A stretch of DNA of 64,000 bases from assembly GCA_018136815.1 (NCBI GenBank), contig CM030935.1, positions 2,674,292 through 2,738,291 on the forward strand, read 5' to 3'. Source of the DNA: Isochrysis galbana. Lineage: Eukaryota; Haptophyta; Isochrysidales; Isochrysidaceae. The position numbers and the translations under genes were made by a program. Positions 41,633 through 52,831 of the stretch are shown here, piece by piece (the stretch's first letter is position 1; each line of letters begins with the position of its first letter). Below the pieces are notes generated by a model that searched no databases, had not been told where the DNA came from, and saw only the letters and a program-made list of their open reading frames with translations.

Positions 41633-42893
41633 CTAGTCCTCCGGCTCGTCGATGATCATCTCCAACTCCCACGGCAGCACCACACTCTCCCAATCTTGAA
41701 GCACATCCTCCAACAACAAATTAGTGTGAGCACGTACGAGCCTCTCAACGGTGAGCTGGCCCAAACGGTTGCGCTTCTTTGAGTGAATCCAAGCTTCTAC
41801 AGACCAAGAGCTTTCACAGCCGGAGGCGGAACAATTCATGGCGACGAGGCGCATCGCTGCCCAACACAAGTCAGGCCAACGGGATAAGTAAGTAGATTCG
41901 AACCCATTTGTAAGACGGCATCTGCCGGGCCCGGGTGGAAAATGCCACCTCATCATTCAGATCATGCGATCCACTGCTTAGTGCTTCCTGAAAGTCGGCA
42001 AGTTCAGCCAACATCGCCGGATAGGTGTGCTCCGGCGTGGACATCTGCTTCAGCACTGTTTTCAAGTCGTCCATCTGATCAGAATCGACATCCCTACGAC
42101 AAAATTCTGGCTCGAAACGATATGCCGCGGTCATGGCTGGAATGTGAAAGTATAACCAACGTGCCATAAAAATGGCATGCAGCTTCTTCCTCATGCGCTC
42201 AGGCATACCGTCAATCGGCTCTCGATAATAGATGTCGAGCTGCAGCATATACGCATAGACCTTCCCCAGAGTGGCTCCCAACTTGGCATCAGTCATCCTC
42301 AAAACCCGCACGACAGGTAGCAACGTCCTTATACAAAGCTTTATGGCATCCCACGTGTCTTCACATCGAATGATTCGTTTCACCTCAGCCCCCTTCTCCT
42401 TGATTTCCCTGGTCTGCTTGGTCAACCACGCATTGTACGCGTCATCGATCATGAGCCGCTCCAGCACCGGGTGACAATTTACATATCGATCAGCCATCAG
42501 CACCTTTGATGCAAACCGTGTCTCACTACAGCGTAGTAGCTCGAGACCACCTTTTGGCCTGCTCTCCCTAGGCACCTCTGCCCCCAGATCTCTGAAGCGC
42601 GCCAGGGCCTTCTGGTGATTGCAAATGAACTTGACTACCTCCCACACCTTCTCGAGAGCCTCCGAGAATAAGGATTCATCCCAAACAAATTCGCCCTCGA
42701 CGCCTTTGATGCGAACGAGCGGCTTATCACCGCAGATGTTCTTCATGAAATTGTCAAGGGAATGAGTCGGGCAGATGTACGTGAAGAGGTGCGGGAAGGT
42801 CTCTGTGATGATCGGAAACGACGCCTTGCACGCACCATCCATGCAGACAGCCACCACGTGCTCACTGCCGAACTTGGTGATGATGCCAGGAGG
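41633..42893 (-). pseudogene. hAT-superfamily transposase, N-truncated and frameshifted
   Basis: From about 42893 the minus strand reads FGSEHVVAVCMDGACKASFP and FTYICPTHSLDNFMKNI (the DUF659-type catalytic region with C..H), then a long helical middle (RFASKVLMADRYVN, YYREPIDGMPERMRKKLHAI). A frame change near 41900 leads to the dimerisation block CSASGCESSWSVEAWIHSKK, RNRLGQLTVERLVRAHTNL, which is the most conserved hAT C-terminal signature. It would cut and paste hAT elements. The N-terminal zinc finger and first catalytic part are lost where a gatgggtggttcctcccc repeat begins. No terminal repeats are visible. Confidence 0.85.
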
Positions 42894-42945
42894 ATGGGTG
42901 GTTCCTCCCCCACGGCAGGGGAGGAGTGGAGAGAGAGGGGGGCTC

Positions 42946-44432
42946 AGGTGTCGTTCCGTCAAATGTGGGACATGAGTCGAATTGAGCGATCGAATGTCCA
43001 CAGTTGTACACATAGCGTTATTTTAAAATTAAATGTAGACTAGCGTAACATTCCCTGCTTCCCGCGACGCGTGTCCCCCCGGAGGGCGCCGTGTCGGCGC
43101 TTTTCGATTGTGATTACTTGTAACTATGGGCACGGCGCGATGTGCATCGGCCACCCCGTGGGGGCGCCGTGCGTGCGCATAGAAACTTGTTCCCTAAGGC
43201 CCACATTAACGTAAAGTAGCCGTATACAGAGCGGTAGGCAAAATGCGCGGCAGGGACGGGCGTGGAGGCCAATCACTGCCAGTTCTGAGTGAGAAAGAGG
43301 CGCAAGTTGCGCAACTCTACTTCTCGTTCGCCTTTCGCAAGCAAGCTGGACGTGTGCCAAGCACCGACATGGCACCTTCTGGAGTTGACTGGTTGTCGAA
43401 AACTGGAGCTGACTGGTTGTAATTGTAATAATAGATCAAAAAGAAAACAAATAACCTGACAATAATATGAGAACACTTTGTAATTGATAAAACAAATAAC
43501 CTTGCAATAATAATATTGGGCCTTGTAATCTGAAAAGAAAACAAATAACCTGGCCCTCTTTTGACGGAACGCGACTTTCGTGCCCCCCCATGGGCGAACC
43601 AAGTATAAACTTAGTTCAAAAGTAGCCATATAAGAGATGTTTCGTTGCGCAGCACGTGTGGTGACTTGCAATCATTGTGCACCCCTCCGTGAGAAGGGGA
43701 GAGAGTGTCCCACCTCCCTCCCCCTCCCCGCCCCCCCCCCCCCCCTTCCTTCCTCCCCCCACCCCCTCCCCCCGGTCCTAGGGGGTGCCCCCATGGTTCC
43801 CGACCGCCTCTGCGTCCAGAGTCCCCCCGCGGAAAGAGTGAACGCACGGCGTGCACCTTCCTGGAAGTTGCTATGCGCACGCACGGCGCCCCCGCGGGGG
43901 GGCCGATGCACATCGCGCCGTGCCCACGCACGGCGTGCACAATGTGATTGCAAGTCATCACACGTGCTGCGCAACTAAACATCTCTTATATGGATACTTT
44001 ACGTGATTGTGGGCCTTAGGGGTACGCACAGGGAAAAAATTGGCATGCGCACGCACGGCGCCCCCGCGGGGGGGGGCCGATGCACATCGCGCCGTGCCCA
44101 CGCACGGCGTGCACAATGATTGCAAGTCATCACACGTGCTGCGTAACGAAACATCTATTATATGGCTACTTTACGTGAATGTGGGCCTTAGGGGGAAAAG
44201 TTGACATGCGCACGCACGGCGCCCCCGCAGGGGGGGCCGATGCACATCGCGCCGTGCCCATAATTACAAGTAATCACAATCGAAAAGCGCCGACACGGCG
44301 CCCTCCGGGGGGGGACACGCGTCGCGGGAAGCAGGGAATGTTACGCTAGTCTACATTTAATTTTAAAATAACAAATGTGGACATTCGATCGCTCAATTCG
44401 ACTCATGTCCCACAATTGACGGAACGACACCT
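42946..44432. mobile_element. Foldback element with long inverted termini
   Basis: A 1,487-bp element starts AGGTGTCGTTCCGTCAAA and ends in its reverse complement. The arms extend about 270 bp (42946-43223 and 44160-44432) with only scattered differences; shared blocks are gatcgaatgtccaca, attttaaaattaaatgtaga, cgcgacgcgtgtcccccc and gtaaagtagcc. A second inverted pair lies inside (43619-43682 and 43930-43998), and an unrelated segment (about 43225-43617) seems inserted in the left half. No transposase is encoded. No convincing target duplication is seen (ggggggctc on the left, cttgtccag on the right). Confidence 0.75.
43876..44208 (+). repeat. Tandem repeat of about 165-171 bp inside the foldback element
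   Basis: Two full units (43876 and 44047) and a partial third (44209-44260) carry gcacgcacggcgcccccgcg, ccgatgcacatcgcgccgtg, gcaagtcatcacacgtgctg and catctnttatatgg. Each unit contains the internal hairpin-forming cacggcg/cgccgtg pair. Confidence 0.75.
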
Positions 44433-44604
44433 CTTGTCCAGCCTACCCAACGACGCATGCGTCGAACGGCTGCCGCAAGCCGTAGTGACACCGCTCCACG
44501 GTCCGGACGGTCTACCTCTTATCACGCGAGGCAAGGCTCGAATCGTTTTCTCCGTCGGTGGATTTCTCTTTCGTCATACGTTCATGGTGATTGAAGGCAA
44601 CCCG
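44433..44604 (+). pseudogene. Ty3/gypsy protease middle fragment
   Basis: The frame reads PNDACVERLPQAVVTPLHG, PDGLPLITRGKARIVFSVG and FLFRHTFMVIEGNP. It is clearly related to the protease in the large chromovirus (PEDACVERVSDATVPNLHG, and LPLITRG in another frame there). The DTG and the LLGxDFL ends are missing. It starts exactly at the right end of the foldback element and breaks after VIEGNP. Confidence 0.7.
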
Positions 44605-44649
44605 ATAGAAGCCGTAGCGGGATACACCCCGGCTAAAGACAGATCGACG

Positions 44650-45013
44650 ATCAAAAAAATAAAGACAGACTATTCGCATACCCGAACTCACCGACGCCGG
44701 ATAGCCTCAAAGCCCTCTACCTCGTAGCATGGAGATACATCATAAGCGACTTCTACAAAGTAGAATGCGAAAACTACACTTTTCTATCACCTATATACCT
44801 ATCACAGAGTGCCGTCATCTGCCAACACACTCCATCGGTCCTTACCAATAGAATCGTCTTTACCGATAACTTTGTCTGCCAGATTCCTTTTCATCAAGCC
44901 ATCAGCCTCTTTCATCATGTGCACCACCTTCTGGACTCTTCTCTACACAATCATTTGCAGTGGATGCATATCAAGTTCTTAGGGTTCCCAAGTCATTTGC
45001 ACATCGACTTCTA
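44650..45013 (+). pseudogene. LINE-type ORF tail
   Basis: A frame with PDSLKALYLVAWRYIISDFY matches the end blocks at 38345-39100 and 571-921 (LAWRYILTDFY). It stays open to TAG 45011-45013 (ending FLGFPSHLHIDF). The zinc-knuckle block is absent. It directly follows the protease fragment, so Ty3 and LINE sequence are juxtaposed here as at 38355. Confidence 0.5.
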
Positions 45014-46682
45014 GACCTCGCCTTCATCTTGGGGATCTCAGCTCACTCTAGATCGACTTAGTGCACCTAACTAAGGAATCTCACCTTCATCAACACTCAC
45101 GACGCTTCATCGGCTCATACTAAGGCAATACTCGCCGATTCCCTAAATTCTTGATTCCTTCTCTGTTCCCTCGCACGCCCTCCTGTTTGTCTCAGAGTAT
45201 TATCCAAAGAACCGCGGTGGGGTATATGTAAGACTTTGTGCTTACTGTGAGTGTTGTTGAGACACCGTGCCCCAGGGGTATCTTCGTGAGTGCCCCAGTG
45301 CCCCCAGGTGTCCCAGGTTCCGCCCCTATCACTGTAGCACCTGCTGACTGTCATGACCTCAATGCTTTTTGTTGCCGCTCTGGCTGTTGGCTGCTCCCTG
45401 GCAGCCAGCGCGATATTTTCATCACGTGCCGGTCATCGAAAGAGTTATGAGCAGGTTCACGGTCACGGTCCTCGTCAGAGGTCGTGAACCTCCGGACAAA
45501 CTCTCAACCGCACGCACGCACAAGGCCTCCCAGGGAAGGAAGCCGAAGATTAAATCTTCACACGATCTCGATCTCAGCACCCCTACCTATCTTCACAACC
45601 AACGATAAAGGCGCCTTAGTCATGAACACGAATCTATCCTTGGTAGCGAAAGCCCTAAATACAGCGGAGCGTCTAGCCTGAGCAAGAGACCCCCCGCCGC
45701 GAACCGCTCACCATCTGACAGCAGCCCTCGGATGCAAAGAACCACAACCACAACCGCCTGACACCTAACACAAGGAGCAAAACACACAACAGACAACAGC
45801 CGGTAGCCCGATGGCACAGGAGGAAGGTGAGAAACAGGCCATCGAGAACCGGTACACACCGTCTGCCATTGGAAACCCACTGCACCCAGCCCCTAGGTAG
45901 AGCATGAGGGGACGAGCCGCAAGGCAGGTGGAGGGGGGGGGAAGGGAAGCGGGCGAGGCTGCGTAGATACTGTGCAGGGTCGCGCGCGCGGCGAGACTAT
46001 TAAGAAGTTTTTTTTATGAGCTCATAGAGCGGCACTGCCGCCGCGGCGTCGAGCGCCGCACGCAACGACATCGCATCGAGCTCTTCCTTGGACATTTGAT
46101 GGCTCAAAAAGTGAATCTGTCCCATATTCGACGGAGCGCGACCTCACTTTTGCCAGCGCGCACCACCTCAGTTCTGTAGGCTCCAGAGGCAGACATCACT
46201 CGAGCATTGTGCTCTAGAGAGAGGAAGTACTCTACTCTATCTACTCTCTCCCACCCCCCTTCCGTAGCTACTCTAGAGTAGCTAGAGTAGACCTCTAGAT
46301 ACTCTAGATACTCTAGAGTAGAGAGAGAGACCAGAGAGTAGTACGAGAGTCCTCGAGTGCTGCCTTTCCCCTCTCTCGCCTCCCCTCCAGAGCCGCTCTC
46401 TTCTCTCTCCCCTCCCCCCCCCCCGCCGCCGCCCCTCCCTCTCTCCCCCCTCGGCTCCAGCGTGACTCGAGCCCCCGCTCTCCCCGCCTCGTTTGGCTCA
46501 GAGGCTGGCTCTCTGTGCCCCCCCCCCCCCCCTCCCCCCCCCCTCCCCCCGCCCGCCCCGCCCCCCCCCTTCCCTCCCTCCCGCCCCCCGCCCGCCCCCC
46601 CCCTCCCCCTTCCTCCTCCCCCCCCGGGGCCATCCGACGGGACCCCCAAACGCCGTGGGCTCCTTTCCCTTTGCCGCCGCCC
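45014..46682. other. Intergenic and kinase 5' region
   Basis: No gene is seen at 45014-45960. About 45990-46015 holds a reversed A-rich end motif (actattaagaagttttttt), and 46113-46135 holds a foldback-type end (gtcccatattcgacggagcg). 46230-46330 is a cluster of tactctagagtagctagag palindromes. 46340-46640 is a C/CT-rich tract leading to the kinase ATG. Confidence 0.5.
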
Positions 46683-49600
46683 ATGAGGAGCCCGCCCGCC
46701 GGCCAGCCCCACGCCCCGTCGCGTGCCGCCTTCCACGCGGCGCTCTTCAATGCGGAGGCGTACCACTCGGGACGGCTCGCCGAGGTCAAGCCTCTCGGCA
46801 GCGGCTCATTCGGATCGGTGAGAGGCAAGGGCGGGGGTTGTGGCTGCAGGGCAGACGACGCGCGGAACCACGCATGTGCATTACCCATGCAGTGTGGGAG
46901 GATGCGGCCGGCCCGCCCGCTCGGTTCCTTCGCACGAGCGGGACAGCACGCTGCCATCCGAACGTGTCCCTCATCCCCGGCCCGCCTTGACCAAGAACGG
47001 CATGCCTGATACTCGCAGGTGATGATGATGGAAGACCGCATTACAGGTGCACGCTGCGCTGTGAAGCGGATAGATCTGCGTCAGCTCTCAGAGCGCAAGC
47101 GTGCCCAGGCGTTAGCCGAAGCCAATCATCTTCGAATGTTGGTGCATCCATGTATATGTGGCTTCTATGGCTCGTTCGTCGAGGCGCAGGTGGTGCACAT
47201 TGGGATGGAGCTCTGTGCAGGAGGAACCGTCGACTCTTGGCTGGAAGCACGACGAGGATCATTGCTCCCACCAGAGGTGATTCTCGACTGCTTCTTGCAG
47301 GTATGGGCCAGTCTGCGAGATGTCGTCAGGCTCATTCCACCGTGCCCTTCATCTCAGATAACAACACAATGGTCGTCGGAATAGGCGCCTTCTCTATTGT
47401 TCATTCCCTTGCATGTTGGCCTCTCGCAACAGATTGCTGCTGGTCTGCGACACGTTCATCGGCACAAAGTGCTGCACCGTGACATCAAGGCGTCAAATGT
47501 CTTCCTAGCTCGACGACGGGCTGCAGATGGGACAGCACGGCTCGCTGTGAAGTTGGGGGACTTTGGCATCGCCCGGCAATTAGACTGCACAGAGGAGCTC
47601 GCTGAGACATTTGTGGGCACACCGTACTATCTCTCGCCAGAGGTGAGTCTTCAAGACCAGCGCGACCAGGCGAACTCCAGATTCCGTGCATTATCCACGA
47701 CACACCATCCGTGCATATTCTGTTCACGAGAAGACGGCACGAGACTCCGCGTTGGCAATCATTGCGGTAGGGGATGGTAGGTCACCGTGGCTGGACGTTC
47801 CACGCTCTACCATACACAATGCACAGCCATTTGCACAGCGGCAGCGGCCGTAGGTCCTAACCTGTGCGATCGCTACTTCCCCACCTTGCATGCTGTACCC
47901 TGTTAAGATTACAACCACGAACCCGCACAGGTCGTCGAGGGCCGACCGTATACGCGTCCCGCTGATGTGTGGGCTACTGGGGTCCTCCTCTATCAAATGA
48001 CGGCCCTACGTCTGCCCTTTTCTGCAAAGTCCTTGGCTGCGCTAGCATACGCAATTTCTCAAGCTCGTTACGCACCACTTCCCCCACCGCCGACTTCATC
48101 GTCGTCAGCAAAGAAGCCAAGCTCCAACGGAGATGGCGCGACCGCGACAAACGCCGCCGCTGCCGCGGCTGTGCGAGCTTTGGTCCGTGGGCTTCTCAAG
48201 AAGGACCCTACGGAGCGGCCTTCTATGGAACAGATTTTGGCGGAGCCAAGCCTTGCTGAGCGCCTCGACAGGATCGCACGGCACTGGCCGCCTTCGAATG
48301 AGGACGTCTCCTCTCGCGGTGCTGCAGCGTCCCACAACGCCACCGCGGCCAACAGCGGCACTTCAAACACACCGAGCGGTGGCATCCAAGGTAGATTGGA
48401 GCCAGTCATGACCATGGTGACCAAGCTCAAGAAGCATGCCTCATCTCCCATGGAGCAGGCCAGCTCGGTGCAATCAATAGCTCAGTTCCCAGCACCAGTG
48501 GCCCTGATGCGTGGACAAACGACGGACGGAAACCCGCGCCAACAAGCTGAAGCGCTGGCCGCTCAGTTGGCTCAACATCTGGCGCACTTGCAGCCAAGCA
48601 CACCTTCGCAAAACCAATTGTTAAGCAAGGCCCCGATGAGTGAGGCCAAGCCGGCAGCACTCAGCTCGTCGATGCCTGCTGCTCTCTCGGCACTCGAAGC
48701 TCTTAGCCATCTGGATCTGTCGCACGGCGGGATAGATGCATGCAATATGTTGAAAGAGCTAGCAACTTCTTCCCTGCTCCATTCTCGCATGTGCTCCCTC
48801 AAGCTTTCGGGTGTTCAGCTCAATCAGGTAGCAGTAGATCAACTCGCTCTGCTGATTGCTCGAGCGCCTCAGCTCTCTTTGCTCGATGTGGCAAAGACAG
48901 GGATTTCTTCATCTATGGTAGACCGCATTCTTGCCGCTGCTTTCTCGTCACCAACTCGTCACGCCTCGAGTATTGGCCTCGACCTCAGCTACAATCTCCT
49001 CGGTGAAGGAGCCATGCAAGCTCTCTCCCGCCATCTCCCATTGGGCAATAGCAGCCCACGGGGCGGCGGTGTCTCTGCCGCTCGGCCGCGCTTGACGATC
49101 CTTCTGCTCCGGCGGTGCGCGCTTGGAGACGCAGGCATCGCCAATATCTCTTCACTATGTGCTGCGCATGGCGCACTTGAGCACGTGGACTTCTCTCTCA
49201 ACCTGGTCCAACGCCGCTTCGCCTGGAGTCGGCATTCCAGCGTCGACCTAAGCGCCCCACTCGCATCGCTGCTCCACGGGTGCGCCGGGTTGCGCTCTTT
49301 GACGATCGCCAACGACACATCGAGCCGTCCGAGCAAGGGTTTTAGATGTGACCGTAAGCCGTTTAGATCCCTAGCCGCGGCCATCTCGGAGCACGCATCT
49401 CTCACCTCGCTCGATTTGACGGGGCTTCGACTAGACGAGGCGTCAGTTGCCGATTTCGCTCAAATGCTTCCATCGAACACCTCCATCCTCACTCTTAATA
49501 TTCCCGCACCAACTGAGACTGATTCTCAGCACAACACAGCCGTCCGCCAGACGACTGGCCATGCGCGCGACGTCCTTATCTCCATCATCCGGCGCAACTG

Positions 49601-51686
49601 CATGGCCGCAGCATGCCGCCTGGCGTCTGGGGACAGCACGACCGCACAAGAAAGCAAGAGTGGGCATAGCAGCAGCCATGACACTAGGTCTAATTCGGGC
49701 TTCAGCACCGACAAGTCGACCGACCCTCTCGTTGGGCACATCGAGCGCGCCGCTGCCTTTGCCGTCTTGTCTTCGCTGGGGCATGCCGCGGAGACTACCT
49801 TGCCTAGCATGCCGGGTAGTGCAACTGGTAGCGCTGGGTCTCCTGGAAGCAACGAGTCCGAGAAAACTTCCGGGTCGAAGACCTCGACGAGTGGAGGCAG
49901 CAACGATTGCGCATCTCAGGATAAGCGCCACCACACCGTGTCGAATAGGCTTAGTCGTAGGAGCAGTCTCGTTGATGGTTCCCCACAGCCTGCCCCCGAC
50001 TATGCCCTCGCCCGCGTTGCCCTAGCTGGTCGTCATGAGGCTCGCATGAAAGCTCTAGGTGTGGCATTGACTGAAGCAGTGCCTCTTGGCCTTCACCAAC
50101 GACCTCCAATAGATCCGGGCGCCTCCAACCCCGTCGTGCGTATATTGAGCTGGGACTTGCTTGCGTCTGCGGGCGCAGATGCGCAAGGGTTTGTAGTGCG
50201 TGACGTGCTTGATTCCGAAGCCGATTCAATCGGCACGTCTTTGGACGCGGCGACAACAGCAGCACGATTGGTCGCTGCTTGCAATACTGAAGGCCTTACG
50301 GCGGCCGTAAAATTCCGAGAGCGGATGGGATCCAACCCTCGAGTCGAACTTAACCACTCTGTATTGGTCGACTGGACGAGCCGCTGGTTGCGGGTGCGCG
50401 AAATCATCGCCACTTATGCACCCGATGTTGTGTGCTTCCAGCAACTTGATAGGATGGTGGACGCCCTCCCAGCGATGCGAGAGCTCGGATACGAATGTTC
50501 GCTCCCTGGTGCGGAAGGCTACGTTCCCCTCGCTCATAGTGAAATGGCCTCCGCGCTCCATGACTCTTCCGACAGTTCGCCATCCGCCGAAGGCTACATC
50601 GCTGCCCTGACTGCTAGTGGGCTTGCCTATGCCCCATCGCTAAGTGCGGCATCATCAGCTGCCGCTGCTGCGGCGGCAATGGCAATTCATACTGACGATT
50701 GCTATGGAAGCTCATCGGGATCTCAACATTCATCAGAAGGTAGCAAGCGCTCAGTGAAGGTGACAGACGAACCAGGAGTGGCCATCTTTTGGCGAGCCGA
50801 CATTTGGGAGCCTGCCACGGTCGAGTTCCTTGCGATGCAACGGGAGCCAAGGCAAGCCGCGTCCGTTAATATGAGGTTCCCCGAAAGGATGGGGGACGTC
50901 GATCTCGCAGAAATCGCCAACACATCGTGGCTTGCAGCTGCCGCCCGAGTGCTCCTTACACGCGTATCGGATGGCGCGCCCCTTGCTGTCATGACGGCAC
51001 GACTGCCTTCCGGTCATGACGCGAGCGCAGAGGCTTCGCGGGTTCGGGAGCTCACTACCCGAGCAGTCTCAGGCAACTTTGATGGTTGTTTCAACGACAA
51101 CGGTCCTCCTAGCCTGGCTGAGTGGATAAAGTTGAGCGCCGATGAGGCGCCCACGGCCATTTGCATCGGCGCCTCTTCCGCTCCCCAAAGGGGAGAGAAG
51201 GCTACTGTGTGGCGTACGCTGCGCACACCAAAGGGAACGGTTGTACGTTCCGTGTGGGACAATTGGTTTTCTCCTGAGGGTAAACCACGGCGAGCTGCCG
51301 GTCCTCATCCGATAACCACCAACGCGTTGCGAGCCGATGTGAATGCAATCCGTTTCGACGATGGAGCAGAAGTCGGGTACCATGCTTGCGCATGCACCGA
51401 CCATATCTTCTTTACCGAAGGCTTGGAGATGATGTCGCATGCCTACCGTCCCGTCATTTGCAAATCGCCTGGCGACTTGCTGCATTCCTTGCTCCCATCC
51501 GTGGATGTGCCATCAGATCACTACCCGGTAGTGGTAGATTTCGACTTCCGTCCAACTGTCGCACCCGCATCTAGCATTCTGGCAGCTGCGGCGCGCCGCC
51601 CCTCGTCTCGGCGCTCAATCATGGTTGGTAGTAGGCGGAGCACGAAGTCCCGACGTGAGGTCTTTGGAGTCGCCGCGGCAGCATGA
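46683..51686 (+). CDS. NEK-like kinase fused to leucine-rich repeats and EEP-like domain
   Basis: Exons are 46683-46817, 47019-47300, 47433-47642 and 47931-51686 (1,460 aa; introns 201, 132, 288 nt, all phase 0). The kinase covers residues 36-330: [27 protein letters not shown] (HRD Asp about 156), GDFGIAR (Asp about 182), GTPYYLSPE; all catalytic residues are intact and NEK-like. Next is a leucine-rich repeat stretch at about 464-732 ([38 protein letters not shown]). A Ser-rich linker follows, then at 945-1413 an exonuclease/endonuclease/phosphatase fold like CCR4/nocturnin ([32 protein letters not shown], ending [11 protein letters not shown]). The metal-binding Glu of the usual QE motif is Gln (CFQQLD) and GDFN is not found, so nuclease activity is doubtful. 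The last frame is continuous with no stop for 3.7 kb. Confidence 0.85.
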
Positions 51687-52831
51687 ATGACAGAGATTGA
51701 CATGAGGGAGCGCACTGAACAACATGGTGCGCTAGCTCACTCTCAGACTATTCTCTCCCGTTCCACATCCTTGCTAGTCAATCTTCTTCTATATCAGTGT
51801 TGCCACATTGCAATGACCACGTTAGTGTCGGATCGAGAGGCATATTTAGGGCGGGACCACTAGCGCTTCGAGATCGACTAATCTCGCTTTTTTCTCCTCC
51901 TCTCTGCAGCGCACACGCGGAGAAGCACACGTGCATGCGCGCGCGCGTGTGCTCCATGGTCAATCTCGCCATAGCCTCGTCCTCGGGACGAAGGCTGTCG
52001 GAGTATAGTAACTGAGAACCATGGAAGAAAACCGAAAGTAGCACTCGTTCCATTTTCTTGCTGAGGCCGTTCTTTCTGGCTAAATGTGTAAATGTGACAG
52101 CATTTCTTACATACGATATACAATACAAGTAGTTCAAATAGTAAATAGTCGAACATCTGGGATGTCCGCGTTTTTTTACTCATCATTGTGGGTGAGTCGC
52201 CAGATGCGTTCGCCACCGAAGAGTCCGTGAGTCGCTTCATGTCCGCCCCCGAGGCGAGAGTAGCCCCCCCCCCCGGCCCCCCAGTCCCGAATCGCGACTC
52301 TCTCTCTCCTCTTCCTCTCTCTCTCTTTCTCTCTCGCCCTCTCTTCCCCCGCCACCGCTCATCCGCGCTCCATCCCGTAGCAGCGCCAGCACGGAGGACG
52401 GGCGCGAAAACTCACCATTTCCGCCTTGAAAATTGACCAAGAAAGCAGCCACATTGCACGCACGCAAACACAACATTAAATTAAATTCTTAATAGTCTCA
52501 CCGCACACGCGGCGGCCGTCTGTTTTACCGCCCTACTAGGGCCTCGGGACTGGGGAGTGGGAGTATGGGGTGTAGAACGCGTGCGTGAAAATAGTGGGTC
52601 CAGAGTCGCGTGCGCGATGTTAATATTACACAGTTTTTCAGCCCAGTTCGCTCGAGCGTACGCCCAGGACGCTCGACTGGCTCGACTGCCCAAGAGTGCT
52701 CGCTTGAAGCTCGAAGGCCGCCCCAACCCCTAACCTAGAACGCTCGAGATCCCCTCGTCCGTTTTTAAAAGAAAAAACCATCCATCGTGTTCGTCGAGGT
52801 GCCGGCTGAAGGGGCGGTCGGAGGGAGGGTG
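51687..52831. other. Intergenic between kinase and TLDc genes
   Basis: No gene is supported. A C/CT-rich tract spans 52260-52380. An attcttaatagtctcaccgc end motif lies at 52484-52504, as in repeat E, without the rest of that repeat. Confidence 0.5.

Noticed and set aside
43876-44260. Tandem repeats considered as a CRISPR array
   Set aside because: Units are 165-171 bp, have no short repeat/spacer alternation, and lie inside a eukaryotic foldback element.
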